The notes under the pieces: model-generated
What the model saw: the letters and a program-made list of their open reading frames with translations, nothing else
What the model was told of the DNA's origin: nothing
Databases searched by the model: none
Position numbers and translations under genes: made by a program
Part shown: piece after piece, positions 63,447 through 64,000 of the stretch
Layout: each line of letters opens with the position of its first letter
How positions within the stretch are numbered: the stretch's first letter is position 1
Origin: Linyphia triangularis
Lineage: Eukaryota; Arthropoda; Arachnida; Araneae; Linyphiidae
Length of the DNA stretch: 64,000 bases
Reading direction: 5' to 3'
NCBI GenBank assembly: GCA_963978545.1
Contig: OZ021727.1
Span: forward strand, 95,741,762 to 95,805,761

Positions 63447-64000
63447 TGCTTGATAAAAGGAAGAATATGAATAAAAAATATCGAGCACTACATGTCTAGT
63501 TTGCACATAAGATATAAAGTTTGCGAATTCGAGTCACAAAGTTCATGTATCTTTCAACTGCTGGGTAATAGCAGAGAAATTATAAAAATTCAAACTCGGG
63601 CAGAGTTTTGTTTGAAATAATTGGTGAAATTTATTTTTTGTACCCATCATTTGTGATGCGAAATCTTGCCTTTTATCCATTTACATTCCGTTCATTTTCT
63701 TCAAGTATAATTTTTTTTACAGATTTTCTCTTCATCTGTTACAGAGATGGCTTACATTAGAATAATTGTGCATTTAAGACCTTCGATACTGAAATTCGAC
63801 TAAACATCTTATTTCAAAATGTAATGCCCTTCGCTGGTAGTAATGGACCAATATAATTTACCATCACCATGCCCTCAATAATCATATGGTATGGGAAGGT
63901 GTGGGTGAAAATTGAATTGCAACTACTTAAATGTTTATAGTATTAGAACAAATATATTTTTTTCGAAAAGAGCAAACAAGTGCAAATTGATGTATTTGGA

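Overview
This is eukaryotic, AT-rich DNA with multi-kilobase introns, canonical GT-AG splice sites and a heavy load of decayed transposons. The main gene is a Flamingo/Starry night (CELSR-type) atypical cadherin. The core-promoter style in the right half (TATA + Inr + GGATC at +28) and the repeat content suggest an arthropod. A chelicerate is possible, but I cannot fix the lineage from the sequence alone.

Positions 1378-48980 (+ strand) hold the 3' half of the flamingo gene. I resolved 24 coding exons whose splice phases close without a break: 3663 nt, 1220 codons and a stop. In order they encode an EGF-like domain, a second EGF-like domain, laminin-type EGF, the hormone-receptor motif, a GAIN domain ending in a four-Cys GPS with an HLS/T cleavage site, a seven-helix adhesion-GPCR core, and a cytoplasmic tail of about 345 residues ending in the class I PDZ ligand ETSV. 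The cadherin, earlier EGF and laminin-G exons lie left of the window. A 3' UTR of about 1.5 kb follows, with AATAAA at 50495-50500.

Positions 54784-63139 (- strand) hold the last three coding exons, all phase 0, of a second gene. It resembles the C-terminal part of PTPDC1 (a protein-tyrosine-phosphatase-domain protein); its catalytic exons lie right of the window. The two genes converge, with about 4.2 kb between their 3' ends.

The introns and intergenic DNA carry identifiable mobile elements. They include two copies of one tRNA-derived SINE, each with a perfect 14-bp target-site duplication; a piggyBac-like MITE (TTAA); a pogo/Tc1-like MITE; a 1.27-kb TA-flanked TIR element; a dead Tc1 transposase copy; three hAT-like or TIR elements, one with a perfect 8-bp duplication; and a palindromic MITE. 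There is also an interspersed family with internal ~143-bp tandem repeats, one copy of which was hit by a 5'-truncated LINE, and a candidate solo LTR with an intact core promoter. I see no CRISPR array, operon, rRNA or functional tRNA gene. I also see no convincing new biological system. The most noteworthy items are the nested and dated transposon insertions and the intact signalling features of the flamingo receptor.
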